A DNA stretch of 15,250 nucleotides from Pseudomonadota bacterium. Lineage in GTDB: Bacteria > Myxococcota > UBA9042 > PHBI01. The notes under the pieces were generated by a model that did not search any database, was not told where the DNA came from, and worked only from the letters and a program-made list of their open reading frames with translations. The stretch covers positions 1-15,250 of the forward strand of contig SXIE01000387.1 in assembly GCA_005772945.1 (NCBI GenBank). Reading direction: 5' to 3'. A program made the position numbers and the translations under genes. Below, piece by piece: positions 1 to 6,625 of this stretch; position 1 is the first letter of the stretch, and the number at the start of each line of letters is the position of its first letter.

Positions 1-1202
1 GCAGGAGGCGCGGCGGCCCCGCGCCGATCGACGCCCGTCGCGCCTTCAGCCGAGGGCCTGGGCGCGGGCGCGACTTGGGTGGCCTCGGCCGAGGGCGCGG
101 GCGCGACCTGGGTGGCCTCGGCCGAGGGCATGGACGCGACGTGGGTGGCCTCGTCGCGCCACGACTTCGTGGCGCCGCGCGGGGCGGCCTTGGCGGTCGC
201 GGCGCTCGCGGGGGACGCCGGCAATCCGAGGAGGTCGGCGCGCTGGACCTCGGTGAGCTCCTCGAGCGTGTCGAGCTCCTCCTTGAAGAGCCGGCACATG
301 ATCGGCTTGAGCTTCTCTTTGTCGAGGTCGGCGACATGCGAATAGAACCAGCGCGTCAGCTCGCGCGCCAGGATCTCGGCCGACGCGTACCGCGCGTCCG
401 TGTCCTTCGCGAGGCACATCGCGATGATCGGATCGAGGTCCTTGGGCACCTCGGGGTTGATGCTCGACGGCGGCGGCGCCTCCATCTTGAGCACGTTCGT
501 GAGCGTGTCGAAGTCGCTCTCGGCCACGAACAATCGCCGCTCGGTGAGCGCCTCCCAGAGCATCACGCCAAGCGCGAAGACGTCGCTACGCCCATCGAGC
601 GGCCGCCCGCGCGCCTGCTCGGGGCTCATGTAGGCGACCTTGCCCTTGACCGCGCCCGCCTGAGTTTTGGTCGAGCGTTGGGCGGCCTTGGCGATGCCGA
701 AGTCCATCAGCTTCACGTCGCCGCGGTAGCTGATCATGACGTTGCTCGGCGTCACGTCGCGGTGGACGATGTTGAGCGGCTTGCCCTTTTCTTCCTTGGT
801 GTGGGCGTAGTGGAGGCCCTTGGCGATCTCGATGGCGATCCAGATGCACTGGAAGACCGAGAGCGGATCGCGCTCGAGGGCGGCGCGCTCGAGGACCTCT
901 TTGAGGTCCTTGCCCTCGATGTACTCCATCGCGATGTAGTAGGTGCCGTCGACGACGTCGAAGTCGAAAACCTGAACAATGTTGGGATGTTGTAGCTTTG
1001 CGGTGATGCGCGCCTCGTCGACGAACATGCGCACGAAGTCCTCGTCCTCGTTGAAGTGAGGGAGGATGCGCTTGATGACGAGGTCCCTCTCGAAGCCCTG
1101 GGCGCCGGCGACCTTGGCCTTGAAGATCTCCGCCATGCCGCCGACGGCGATACGGCGGATCAGAAGGTATTTGCCGTAGCGCTGAGGCTGGGACTTCGAC
1201 AT
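1..1202 (-). CDS. Ser/Thr protein kinase (Pkn family), C-terminus cut by window edge
   Basis: Predicted cytosolic Hanks-type Ser/Thr kinase, transferring phosphate from ATP to protein Ser/Thr. The frame is open to base 1, giving 400 full codons with no stop. Domain at residues about 9-280: glycine-rich loop IAVGGMAEIFKA (18-29), ATP-binding Lys44 (VIK), helix-C Glu63, catalytic loop HRDVTPSN (147-154; Asp149, Asn154), DFG 167-169, and SPEQ 193-196. All catalytic residues are present. The loop has Thr where the classical HRDLKxxN has Lys, a variant I know from other myxobacterial kinases. A helical, charged segment (about 272-320) leads into an Ala/Pro-rich low-complexity tail with three EAT(H/Q)VA repeats. 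The start at 1202 has AGGA six bases upstream and a likely -10 box. It lies 62 bases after the TPR gene on the same strand, probably one operon. The tail may continue to a membrane or sensory domain outside the window. Kinase identity is certain; the substrate is unknown. Confidence 0.95.
   Translation of the reverse strand, partial: MSKSQPQRYGKYLLIRRIAVGGMAEIFKAKVAGAQGFERDLVIKRILPHFNEDEDFVRMFVDEARITAKLQHPNIVQVFDFDVVDGTYYIAMEYIEGKDLKEVLERAALERDPLSVFQCIWIAIEIAKGLHYAHTKEEKGKPLNIVHRDVTPSNVMISYRGDVKLMDFGIAKAAQRSTKTQAGAVKGKVAYMSPEQARGRPLDGRSDVFALGVMLWEALTERRLFVAESDFDTLTNVLKMEAPPPSSINPEVPKDLDPIIAMCLAKDTDARYASAEILARELTRWFYSHVADLDKEKLKPIMCRLFKEELDTLEELTEVQRADLLGLPASPASAATAKAAPRGATKSWRDEATHVASMPSAEATQVAPAPSAEATQVAPAPRPSAEGATGVDRRGAAAPP
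61..159 (-). repeat. 33-bp tandem repeat in the kinase tail
   Basis: There are three consecutive 33-base units at 61-93, 94-126 and 127-159. The first two differ at a single base (acttggg versus acctggg); the third is diverged at one end. Read on the minus strand they encode an 11-residue unit of the type EATQVAPAPSA, with EATHVASMPSA in the third. The unit is a multiple of three, so copy-number change keeps the frame. The near identity of two units points to recent slippage or unequal recombination. Confidence 0.9.
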
Positions 1203-1217
1203 CGGTTTCCTGGTTCG

Positions 1218-1244
1218 AGTCTAGCACGGGCGCCAAGCGGCGCC
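1218..1244 (-). promoter_or_regulatory. Probable kinase promoter -10 box with small palindrome upstream
   Basis: On the minus strand GCTAGACT holds a -10-like hexamer TAGACT at 1218-1223, fifteen bases before the kinase ATG. This predicts a very short leader that begins about at the AGGA ribosome site (1208-1211). No convincing -35 is seen. Just upstream, GGCGCC-GCTT-GGCGCC (1229-1244) can form a 6-bp hairpin. It has no T run, so it is a poor terminator candidate and could instead be a regulator site in the promoter spacer. This is inference from sequence only. Confidence 0.4.
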
Positions 1245-1264
1245 AGAAGCCAAGCGGGCCGCGG

Positions 1265-2152
1265 TCAGGTCGCGTCGGACGGCGGTTCGCCGCGGCGCGT
1301 GACCCAGTCGCTGATGAGGATCATGACCTGGGGTCGCAGGAGATGATAGCCGGGGCGCGCTGTGTAGCGGTGCTCGGTGGACACGCGGATGTCGCCGTCC
1401 TGGATGACGAGGACCCAGCCGAAACCGGCCTCGCGGAGCGCCGCCGAGGACTCGAGGTTGACGCTGAACTCGAGCTGGCCGACGCGGGTCACGAGGAAGC
1501 TGAAGAGCGTGCGAGGGTCGCCGCTGGGGGCGAACGTCTCGATACCCAGGACGGTGTGCGCGCCGAGATCGAATTGGTCGAGGACGTAGCTCTGGATGGA
1601 ACGCGTGGCGGCGTCGGGGGCGGCGACCCAGAGCGCGCGCAGGCGTTCGTGGGTGCGGCGCGCGTGGTCCCAGAGGCCGAGGCGGAGCTGGAGCTGGAGC
1701 TTCTTCTTGAGGGCGCCGAAGTCCCCGGGACGCAGGGCCTGCGCGAGGTCGAAGCAGTCGAGCGCGGCGAGATCGTCGCCCATATTCTGGAGGACCTGAC
1801 CTTCGTCGAACCAGGCCTCGAAGTGGTTTGGATCGGCGAAGCGCACCTCACGCAGCTTGCGCAGGACGAGCTGCGCATCGAGCCCGAGCTGCCACATGCA
1901 GATGGCTTCGAAGTACTTTGCGCTCACGTGATCGGGCGCGTGCGCTTGGGCGATGCGAAAGGCGCCGAGCGCGAGCTGGGCCTGGTCGAGCAGCATCAGC
2001 ACGCGGCCCGAGGCGTAGTGGGCCTCGGCGTGCTCGGGGCGCGCCTGGGTCAGCCGGTCGAGCGCGATGAGGGCGGTCGCCAGCGCAACGGGCTCGGCCT
2101 TGCGGGCGAGCGCCATCTCGAGCAGGTCGAGCGCCAGGTCTTTTTTCTTCAT
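1265..2152 (-). CDS. TPR-repeat protein of unknown function
   Basis: A cytosolic-looking protein of 295 residues with no signal peptide or membrane segment. Residues about 1-150 are amphipathic helical pairs of the tetratricopeptide type. The clearest repeats are AEAHYASGRVLMLLDQAQL followed by ALGAFRIAQAHAPDH, and FEAWFDEGQVLQNMGDDLA followed by ALDCFDLAQALRPGD, each with the Gly/Ala/Pro spacing of TPRs. Such repeats usually bind partner proteins. The last 110 or so residues look alpha/beta (for example LEFSVNLESSAAL and FGWVLVIQDGDIRVS) and match no family I recognise. I chose the Met that begins MKKKDLALDLLEM because the helical repeat starts there. An in-frame ATG at 2212 would add 20 residues and overlap the end of manA; neither start has a good ribosome site. 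It sits 40 bases after manA and 62 before the kinase, so it could be a scaffold or substrate for that kinase, but this rests on position only. Confidence 0.83.
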   Translation of the reverse strand: MKKKDLALDLLEMALARKAEPVALATALIALDRLTQARPEHAEAHYASGRVLMLLDQAQLALGAFRIAQAHAPDHVSAKYFEAICMWQLGLDAQLVLRKLREVRFADPNHFEAWFDEGQVLQNMGDDLAALDCFDLAQALRPGDFGALKKKLQLQLRLGLWDHARRTHERLRALWVAAPDAATRSIQSYVLDQFDLGAHTVLGIETFAPSGDPRTLFSFLVTRVGQLEFSVNLESSAALREAGFGWVLVIQDGDIRVSTEHRYTARPGYHLLRPQVMILISDWVTRRGEPPSDAT

Positions 2153-2192
2153 CGCGCGACGGTCGATGGGTACCAGGTTCAGGGGGTTTAGG

Positions 2193-3263
2193 CTAGCCGA
2201 CCCGCGCGGCATACACCTCGGCGTCGGCCAACGTGAGCGTGACGGGAAGCCCCGCGGCGGGGAACACGACGGTCTGGCCGACGCGAATGTTGACAGTGTC
2301 TATATCGCTCGCGATGGACACGACGCCGCGCGCGACGAAGGCACCGACGAGCGCATCGAAGGCGGGGATGGAGAGCGGGCCCGAGCCCGACCAGCGCTCG
2401 AGCGTGAGGCCGTCGAAGGCGAGGACCTCGTCGCGGCGGGCGTGATCCTGAACATCGAGCGGGCGTGAGAGGTAACGCTGGCGAGCGGCGAAGACGGCGC
2501 CGCGGGGCGCATCCCAGGCGGTCGCGGCGACAGCGGGCGCGCGGTGGAGGGGGCGCGGGAGGCCCGTCGGGCCGTCCGGATCCGGGCGGCCGAGGGCGTC
2601 GTAGCGGCGGTTCCAGTCCCAGAGGCGATAGGTCACGCCGCTCTTTCCGGGGACGACGAGCTGCGGCTCGAGCAGCGTCACGCCGGCGCCGATGGCGTGC
2701 ACGGTGCCGGGGCCGATGACGAACGCGTCACCGGGCGAGGCGGGGACGAAGTGGAGGAGCGGCGCGAGGTCGGCGCCGGCGTCGAGGGCCGCTTCAAAGG
2801 CCGGGCGCGTGACGCCGTCGGCGAGGCCGAGCCAGATTCCCGCGCCCGGCGCGGCGTCGAGGATGTACCAACCCTCGGGCTTGCCGGATTCGTGCGGGGC
2901 GAGGTGCGGGTCGTCGTCGCGCGGGTGGACCTGGACCGAGAGCGTGTCGGCCGCATCGAGCAGCTTCAGCAGGAGCGGGGTGCCGCGCGCGCCCTGACGG
3001 CCGGCGGCGCCGAGCCAGGCGACGGGGTCGGCGGCGAGCACGTCGGCGAGGAAGTGGCCCGCGAGCGCTTCGGGGGCGGCAATGCGGCTTGGGAGCGCCG
3101 GGTCGACCGAGAGCTCCCAGCTCTCGCCGATGGCCGCGGCGCGCTGCTCGGGCGTGAGCGGGAGGGCGGCCTTCCAGCGCTCGGCGATCGCGCGACCGCC
3201 CCACGGGGTGCGCGCGGGCGGCGTGAAATTGTCCCAGGCGAGGATGAGGGGGCGCGGGGTCAT
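2193..3263 (-). CDS. manA: Mannose-6-phosphate isomerase, class I
   Basis: A Zn2+ enzyme of the cytosol that interconverts mannose-6-phosphate and fructose-6-phosphate, linking glycolysis to GDP-mannose and polysaccharide synthesis. At 356 residues it has the length of the short Bacillus-type class I enzymes. Visible family motifs are TPWGGRAIAERW (19-30), GESWELS (46-52), LLKLLDAADTLSVQVHP (98-114), KPEGWYIL (128-135), GPGTVHAIGAG (184-194) and YRLWDWNR with the active-site Arg. The expected zinc ligands are all present: Gln111, His113, Glu130 and His189. The C-terminal part (about 250-356) is the usual cupin-like beta domain. I chose the Met of MTPRPLIL because homologues begin close to the WGG motif. 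An ATG 66 bases upstream would add an Arg/Pro-rich stretch atypical of the family. No clear Shine-Dalgarno is seen. It is the first gene of the minus-strand cluster and divergent from the vWA gene. The family is sure; aldose specificity is inferred. Confidence 0.93.
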   Translation of the reverse strand: MTPRPLILAWDNFTPPARTPWGGRAIAERWKAALPLTPEQRAAAIGESWELSVDPALPSRIAAPEALAGHFLADVLAADPVAWLGAAGRQGARGTPLLLKLLDAADTLSVQVHPRDDDPHLAPHESGKPEGWYILDAAPGAGIWLGLADGVTRPAFEAALDAGADLAPLLHFVPASPGDAFVIGPGTVHAIGAGVTLLEPQLVVPGKSGVTYRLWDWNRRYDALGRPDPDGPTGLPRPLHRAPAVAATAWDAPRGAVFAARQRYLSRPLDVQDHARRDEVLAFDGLTLERWSGSGPLSIPAFDALVGAFVARGVVSIASDIDTVNIRVGQTVVFPAAGLPVTLTLADAEVYAARVG

Positions 3264-3378
3264 CGTCGCGAGCGTCGTCGATTCGGCGGCGGGCAGCAAG
3301 GGGGGCGCGCGCGCGCGGCATGAACCCAAAACGCGCGTGGTGCGTAGGGGCGCGGCACCCTGGGGTTTCGACCGTCGC

Positions 3379-3394
3379 GACGTCCTCGGACGTC
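3379..3394. promoter_or_regulatory. Inverted repeat (possible operator) upstream of the vWA gene
   Basis: GACGTCC-TC-GGACGTC is a perfect 7-2-7 inverted repeat that ends six bases before the AAGGAGG ribosome site. It lies in the 149-base divergent gap between manA and the vWA gene (3264-3412), where no convincing -35/-10 pair was found on either strand. The symmetry fits a dimeric regulator site. As RNA it could fold as a 6-bp stem with a CTCG loop. Function is unproven. Confidence 0.35.
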
Positions 3395-3400
3395 CTATCT

Positions 3401-3407
3401 AAGGAGG
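3401..3407 (+). promoter_or_regulatory. Strong Shine-Dalgarno that sets the vWA start
   Basis: AAGGAGG lies five bases before the ATG at 3413. It is the best ribosome site in the window and decides this start over the upstream in-frame ATG at 3320, whose extra 31 residues do not resemble a signal peptide. Confidence 0.85.
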
Positions 3408-3412
3408 AGAGC

Positions 3413-5002
3413 ATGCACCTTCGACCGCGTCTCCGTTGTTGGGCCAGCCGGGCCGTCCTGACCGGCTCGTTCGTCTCCTTGGCCGTGTCCGCGGCCGCGA
3501 GGTCGCCGCGCGAGGACGAGCGCGATCGCGAGAAGCTCGCGCCGATGAGGATCATGGAGTTCAGCGCGGACTCCTTCGGCGCGACGCCCGGCGGGGCGCA
3601 GGACATCGGGTTCTTTCGGGATCGGGTGGCGGCCGGCGAGATCCCGCACCCCAACGTCTTCACGCCCGAGGGCCTGTTCAGCGAGCACGACCTGCCGATG
3701 AAGGGCGCCGAGGCCGACAAATCGGCGGCGTGCAAGCAGCTCCTGTGCGTGGCGGGCGAGGCAACCGACGTCGGACTGATCGTGCAGCCCGAGGTCCGCT
3801 ACCTGGCGCAGCTCGGGTTCACGTCGGGCCTCTCGCCCAAGACCTGGCACCGGCCGCCGGTGACGCTCATCGCGGTCGTCGACAAATCGGGCTCGATGAG
3901 CGGGCAGCCGCTCGAGCTGGTGAAGGAAAGCTTGCATCAAATTGCAAGTCAGCTCGGGGCCGACGACCGGCTCGGGATCGTCCTCTACGGCGACCGCTCG
4001 CACGTGCATCTCGCGCCGACCTCGGGGGCCGACAAGCGCGCGCTGGCGGCGGCGATCGGGCGCATCGAGAGCGCCGGCTCGACCGCCATGGAAGAGGGTC
4101 TGAAGGTCGGCTACGGGCTCGCCAGGAGCGAGGCGCGGAACGCCAAAGGCACGACGCGCGTGATGCTCTTCACCGACGAGCGCCCGAACGTCGGCGCGAC
4201 CGACGCGACGAGCTTCATGGGCATGGCCGAGGCGGCCTCGCGCGACGGCATCGGGCTCACGACCATCGGCGTCGGCGTGCAGTTCGGGGCCGAGCTCGCG
4301 ACCAAGATCGCGAACGTGCGTGGCGGGAACCTCTTCTTCTTCCCCGATCTCGCGAAGATGAAAGCGACCTTCCAGGACGAGCTCGACATGATGGTGACCG
4401 AGCTCGCCTACGATCTGGAGATGACGATCCAGCCCGCCTCGGGACTGGCTGTGGCGGGTGTCTACGGGGTGCCCGGGCAGATGCTCGAGTGGACCAAGGA
4501 CGGCGGAATCGCGTTGAAAATATCAACCATCTTCCTGTCCAAGAAGGCGGGCGCCATCTACGTCGCGTTCAAGGGCGCCGGCGCCGACGCGCTGCCGGGG
4601 CCGCGCGTGCCGGTCGGCAGCGACGTGGGCTGGGCACGGCTCGGGTACGCGCTGCGCGACGGCAAGCGGGAAACCTCGGAGGTGGTCTTCACGCTGGGGG
4701 CGCGCGCGGCTGCGAGCGTGGGACTCACGCGCGGGGCGCTGCTGGTCGACGAGGTCACGGCGCTCAAGAGCGCGACGGCGCTCCACCACGAGAAGAACGA
4801 TCAGGAAGGCGCCTATCAGATCGTGCACGCCCTCGCGTCCTTGCTCGGGCAGTCGCACGACCCCGAGCTGGCGAACGAGCGCGAGCTGACGCGCAAGCTC
4901 GAGGCGACGCTGGCCAAGCTGTCCGGGCATCAGGGCGAGCCGCCGCCGCTTCGTGAGCGCTCGCCGGTCGATCCGGTGAGCGGGCTGCCGCACCCGGAAT
5001 AG
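3413..5002 (+). CDS. Secreted von Willebrand factor A-domain protein
   Basis: A 529-residue predicted exported protein. The N-terminus has Arg-rich residues 2-13, a hydrophobic stretch VLTGSFVSLAVSAAA, and a likely signal peptidase I site after Ala29. No lipobox is seen. Residues about 60-100 (FFRDRVAAGEIPHPNVFTPE) resemble the conserved segment that precedes the vWA domain in YfbK-type proteins (inferred). The vWA domain is at about 150-335 with a complete MIDAS site: DKSGSMSG (Asp157, Ser159, Ser161), Thr224 in AGSTAM, and Asp255 in FTDERPN. A divalent metal and a protein ligand are therefore likely bound. Residues about 350-450 look like a beta-sandwich; the helical C-terminus contains HHEKNDQEGAYQIVHALAS, ending in a Pro-rich tail. 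Two cysteines (107, 112) lie just before the domain and could form a disulfide. It is divergent from manA and 78 bases before proS, with no functional link visible. The ligand and exact role are unknown; a periplasmic or surface adhesion or assembly role is the family norm. Confidence 0.93.
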   Translation: MHLRPRLRCWASRAVLTGSFVSLAVSAAARSPREDERDREKLAPMRIMEFSADSFGATPGGAQDIGFFRDRVAAGEIPHPNVFTPEGLFSEHDLPMKGAEADKSAACKQLLCVAGEATDVGLIVQPEVRYLAQLGFTSGLSPKTWHRPPVTLIAVVDKSGSMSGQPLELVKESLHQIASQLGADDRLGIVLYGDRSHVHLAPTSGADKRALAAAIGRIESAGSTAMEEGLKVGYGLARSEARNAKGTTRVMLFTDERPNVGATDATSFMGMAEAASRDGIGLTTIGVGVQFGAELATKIANVRGGNLFFFPDLAKMKATFQDELDMMVTELAYDLEMTIQPASGLAVAGVYGVPGQMLEWTKDGGIALKISTIFLSKKAGAIYVAFKGAGADALPGPRVPVGSDVGWARLGYALRDGKRETSEVVFTLGARAAASVGLTRGALLVDEVTALKSATALHHEKNDQEGAYQIVHALASLLGQSHDPELANERELTRKLEATLAKLSGHQGEPPPLRERSPVDPVSGLPHPE

Positions 5003-5026
5003 GTGGCGCGCGGGCGCTCGAAACGA

Positions 5027-5056
5027 TTGCAGGGGCCTCCGAAGCGGCGCTAGAGT
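5027..5056 (+). promoter_or_regulatory. Probable proS promoter
   Basis: TTGCAG (5027-5032) and TAGAGT (5051-5056) are separated by 18 bases and fit a housekeeping -35/-10 pair, with the -10 in the box GCTAGAGT. The predicted transcript start is about 5062-5064, leaving a leader of about 18 bases that contains the GGAGG ribosome site. The match to -35 is only in the TTG. The start is not measured. Confidence 0.45.
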
Positions 5057-5075
5057 CCGCGCCCTTCGGAGGCCC
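5033..5075 (+). repeat. Long hairpin overlapping proS promoter and ribosome site
   Basis: GGGCCTCCGAAG (5033-5044) is the exact reverse complement of CTTCGGAGGCCC (5064-5075). Inside it GGCGC (5046-5050) pairs with GCGCC (5059-5063). The result is a 12-bp stem, a one-base bulge, a 5-bp stem and an 8-base loop. The right arm contains the proS ribosome site GGAGG (5068-5072), eight bases before the ATG. No T run follows. It may be a terminator for the vWA gene, a fold that hides the proS ribosome site in read-through RNA, or a DNA operator. Confidence 0.75.
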
Positions 5076-5080
5076 TTCCT

Positions 5081-6568
5081 ATGTCTAATGCCATCTCCCC
5101 GACCCGCGCCGAGAACTACCCCGACTGGTACCAAGAGGTCATCAAGGCGGCCGACATGGCCGAGGCCTCGCCGGTGCGCGGTTGCATGGTGATCAAGCCG
5201 TGGGGCTACGCGCTCTGGGAGAATATCCAGCGCGTGCTCGATGGGATGTTCAAGGAGACGGGGCACGTCAACGCGTACTTCCCGCTCTTCATCCCGCTCA
5301 GCTTCCTGGAAAAGGAGGCGGGCCACGTCGAGGGCTTCGCCAAGGAGTGCGCGGTCGTGACGCACCATCGCCTCGAGGCGACGGGCGACGGCAAGCTCGT
5401 GCCGGCGGGTGAATTGGAGGAGCCGCTGGTGGTTCGCCCGACCTCGGAGACGATCATCGGCGCGATGTTCGCGCAGTGGGTGCAGTCCTATCGGGACCTG
5501 CCGCTGCTCATCAATCAATGGGCCAATGTGGTGCGCTGGGAGCTGCGGACGCGGCTCTTTCTGCGGACGGCCGAGTTCCTCTGGCAAGAGGGGCACACGT
5601 GTCACGCGACCTCGGACGAGGCGATGATCGAGACGCGGAAGATGCTCGAGGTCTATGCGATTTTCGCGCGCGAATACATGGCGATGCCGGTCGTGTGCGG
5701 CGAGAAAACGGCCGCCGAGCGCTTTCCGGGCGCGGTCTCGACGTTCGCGATCGAGGCGATGATGCAGGACAGAAAGGCCCTCCAGGCCGGGACCTCGCAC
5801 TTCCTCGGACAGAACTTCGCCAAGGCGCAGGACATCAAATACCAGAGCAAGAGCGGCGCGCTCGAGCACTGCTGGACGACCTCGTGGGGCGTCTCGACGC
5901 GGCTCATCGGCGCGATGATCATGACGCACGCCGACGACGACGGCATGGTCATCCCGCCCAAGCTCTCGCCCGAGCACGTCGTCATTGTTCCCATTTGGCG
6001 CAAGGACGAGGAAGAGACGGTCGTCATGGCGTACGTGCGCCAGCTCGAGAAGGAGCTGCGCGCTCAGCGTTGGGACGGCGAGCCGATCCGCGTCAAAGTT
6101 GATACGCGTGACAAAAATGCGGGCGAGCGCCTGTGGGAGTGGGTCAAGAAGGGCGCGCCGGTGCGACTCGAGGTCGGCCCGCGTGATGTCGCCAAGGACG
6201 CGGTGTTCATGGGCCGACGCGACAAGGGGCCGAAGGAGAAGCTCGGGCTCGGGCGCGCCGAGTTCGTGGCGCAGTTGCCCGGACTCTTGAGTGAGATCCA
6301 GGCGGTGCTCTACGCGCGCGCCGAGGCCATGCGGGCCGCATCCAGCGTGCAGGTCGCGGACGTCGCGGCCTTCGACGCATTCTTCGCCGAAGACCAGCCG
6401 GGCGGCTTCGCGTACGCCTACGCCGCGGACGTCGAGAGCTACGGCGAGCACTTGAAGACGCTCAAGGTCTCGGCGCGCTGCATGCCGCTCGATGACGAAA
6501 GCCGCGGGACCTGCATCTTCACGGGCACGCCGAACGCGCCGCGGGTGATCTTCGCGCGCGCCTACTGA
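5081..6568 (+). CDS. proS: Prolyl-tRNA synthetase, eukaryote/archaeal type
   Basis: Class II aminoacyl-tRNA synthetase that charges tRNA(Pro) with proline in the cytosol. At 495 residues it is full length for the short archaeal/eukaryote-like form, which lacks the editing insertion found in the long E. coli-type enzyme. Features in order: the N-terminal SPVRGCMVIKPWGYALWENI (30-49), proline-site RPTSETII (119-126), motif 2 around RWELRTRLFLRTAEFLWQEG (152-171), GTSHFLGQNFAK (237-248), motif 3 GVSTRLIGAMIMTHADDDG (270-288), an anticodon-binding domain (about 297-400), and a C-terminal domain ending in FARAY with the family's terminal Tyr. The C-terminal Zn site looks incomplete: only Cys467 and Cys478 remain near the expected positions, a loss I recall from other bacterial members. 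The start is set by GGAGG eight bases upstream and by MSNAISPTRAENYPDWY, a typical N-terminus. It has no operon partner on its strand except possible read-through from the vWA gene. Confidence 0.97.
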   Translation: MSNAISPTRAENYPDWYQEVIKAADMAEASPVRGCMVIKPWGYALWENIQRVLDGMFKETGHVNAYFPLFIPLSFLEKEAGHVEGFAKECAVVTHHRLEATGDGKLVPAGELEEPLVVRPTSETIIGAMFAQWVQSYRDLPLLINQWANVVRWELRTRLFLRTAEFLWQEGHTCHATSDEAMIETRKMLEVYAIFAREYMAMPVVCGEKTAAERFPGAVSTFAIEAMMQDRKALQAGTSHFLGQNFAKAQDIKYQSKSGALEHCWTTSWGVSTRLIGAMIMTHADDDGMVIPPKLSPEHVVIVPIWRKDEEETVVMAYVRQLEKELRAQRWDGEPIRVKVDTRDKNAGERLWEWVKKGAPVRLEVGPRDVAKDAVFMGRRDKGPKEKLGLGRAEFVAQLPGLLSEIQAVLYARAEAMRAASSVQVADVAAFDAFFAEDQPGGFAYAYAADVESYGEHLKTLKVSARCMPLDDESRGTCIFTGTPNAPRVIFARAY

Positions 6569-6589
6569 GCGGCGATCAGGCGAGGCCGG

Positions 6590-6618
6590 TTTCGTTTCGA
6601 GGCCGCCCGCGCTAGGAT
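6590..6618 (+). promoter_or_regulatory. Possible promoter of the giant lipoprotein gene, maybe leaderless
   Basis: GCTAGGAT carries a -10-like TAGGAT (6613-6618) exactly seven bases before the ATG at 6626. TTTCGT (6590-6595) lies 17 bases upstream as a weak -35. A start about seven bases after the -10 would fall on or next to the ATG, giving a leaderless mRNA. The same bases also hold AGGA (6614-6617), which could serve as a ribosome site if transcription begins further up, for example by read-through from proS. The direct repeat CGAGGCC at 6581-6587 and 6598-6604 is also present; its meaning is unknown. Confidence 0.4.
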
Positions 6619-6625
6619 GCGCGCC

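Noticed and set aside
75..995. Plus-strand frame of 306 codons over the kinase region.
   Set aside because: It is antisense to an intact kinase with every catalytic motif. It has no recognisable domain and is rich in Arg, Leu and Glu/Asp, as expected for a complement frame.
1229..1244. GGCGCC hairpin between the TPR gene and the kinase as a terminator.
   Set aside because: The stem has only six base pairs and no T run follows, and the kinase ribosome site lies just downstream. Termination here cannot be claimed.
3320..3412. Upstream ATG that would extend the vWA protein by 31 residues.
   Set aside because: The ATG at 3413 has an excellent AAGGAGG and begins directly with a proper signal peptide; the extension would bury that signal.
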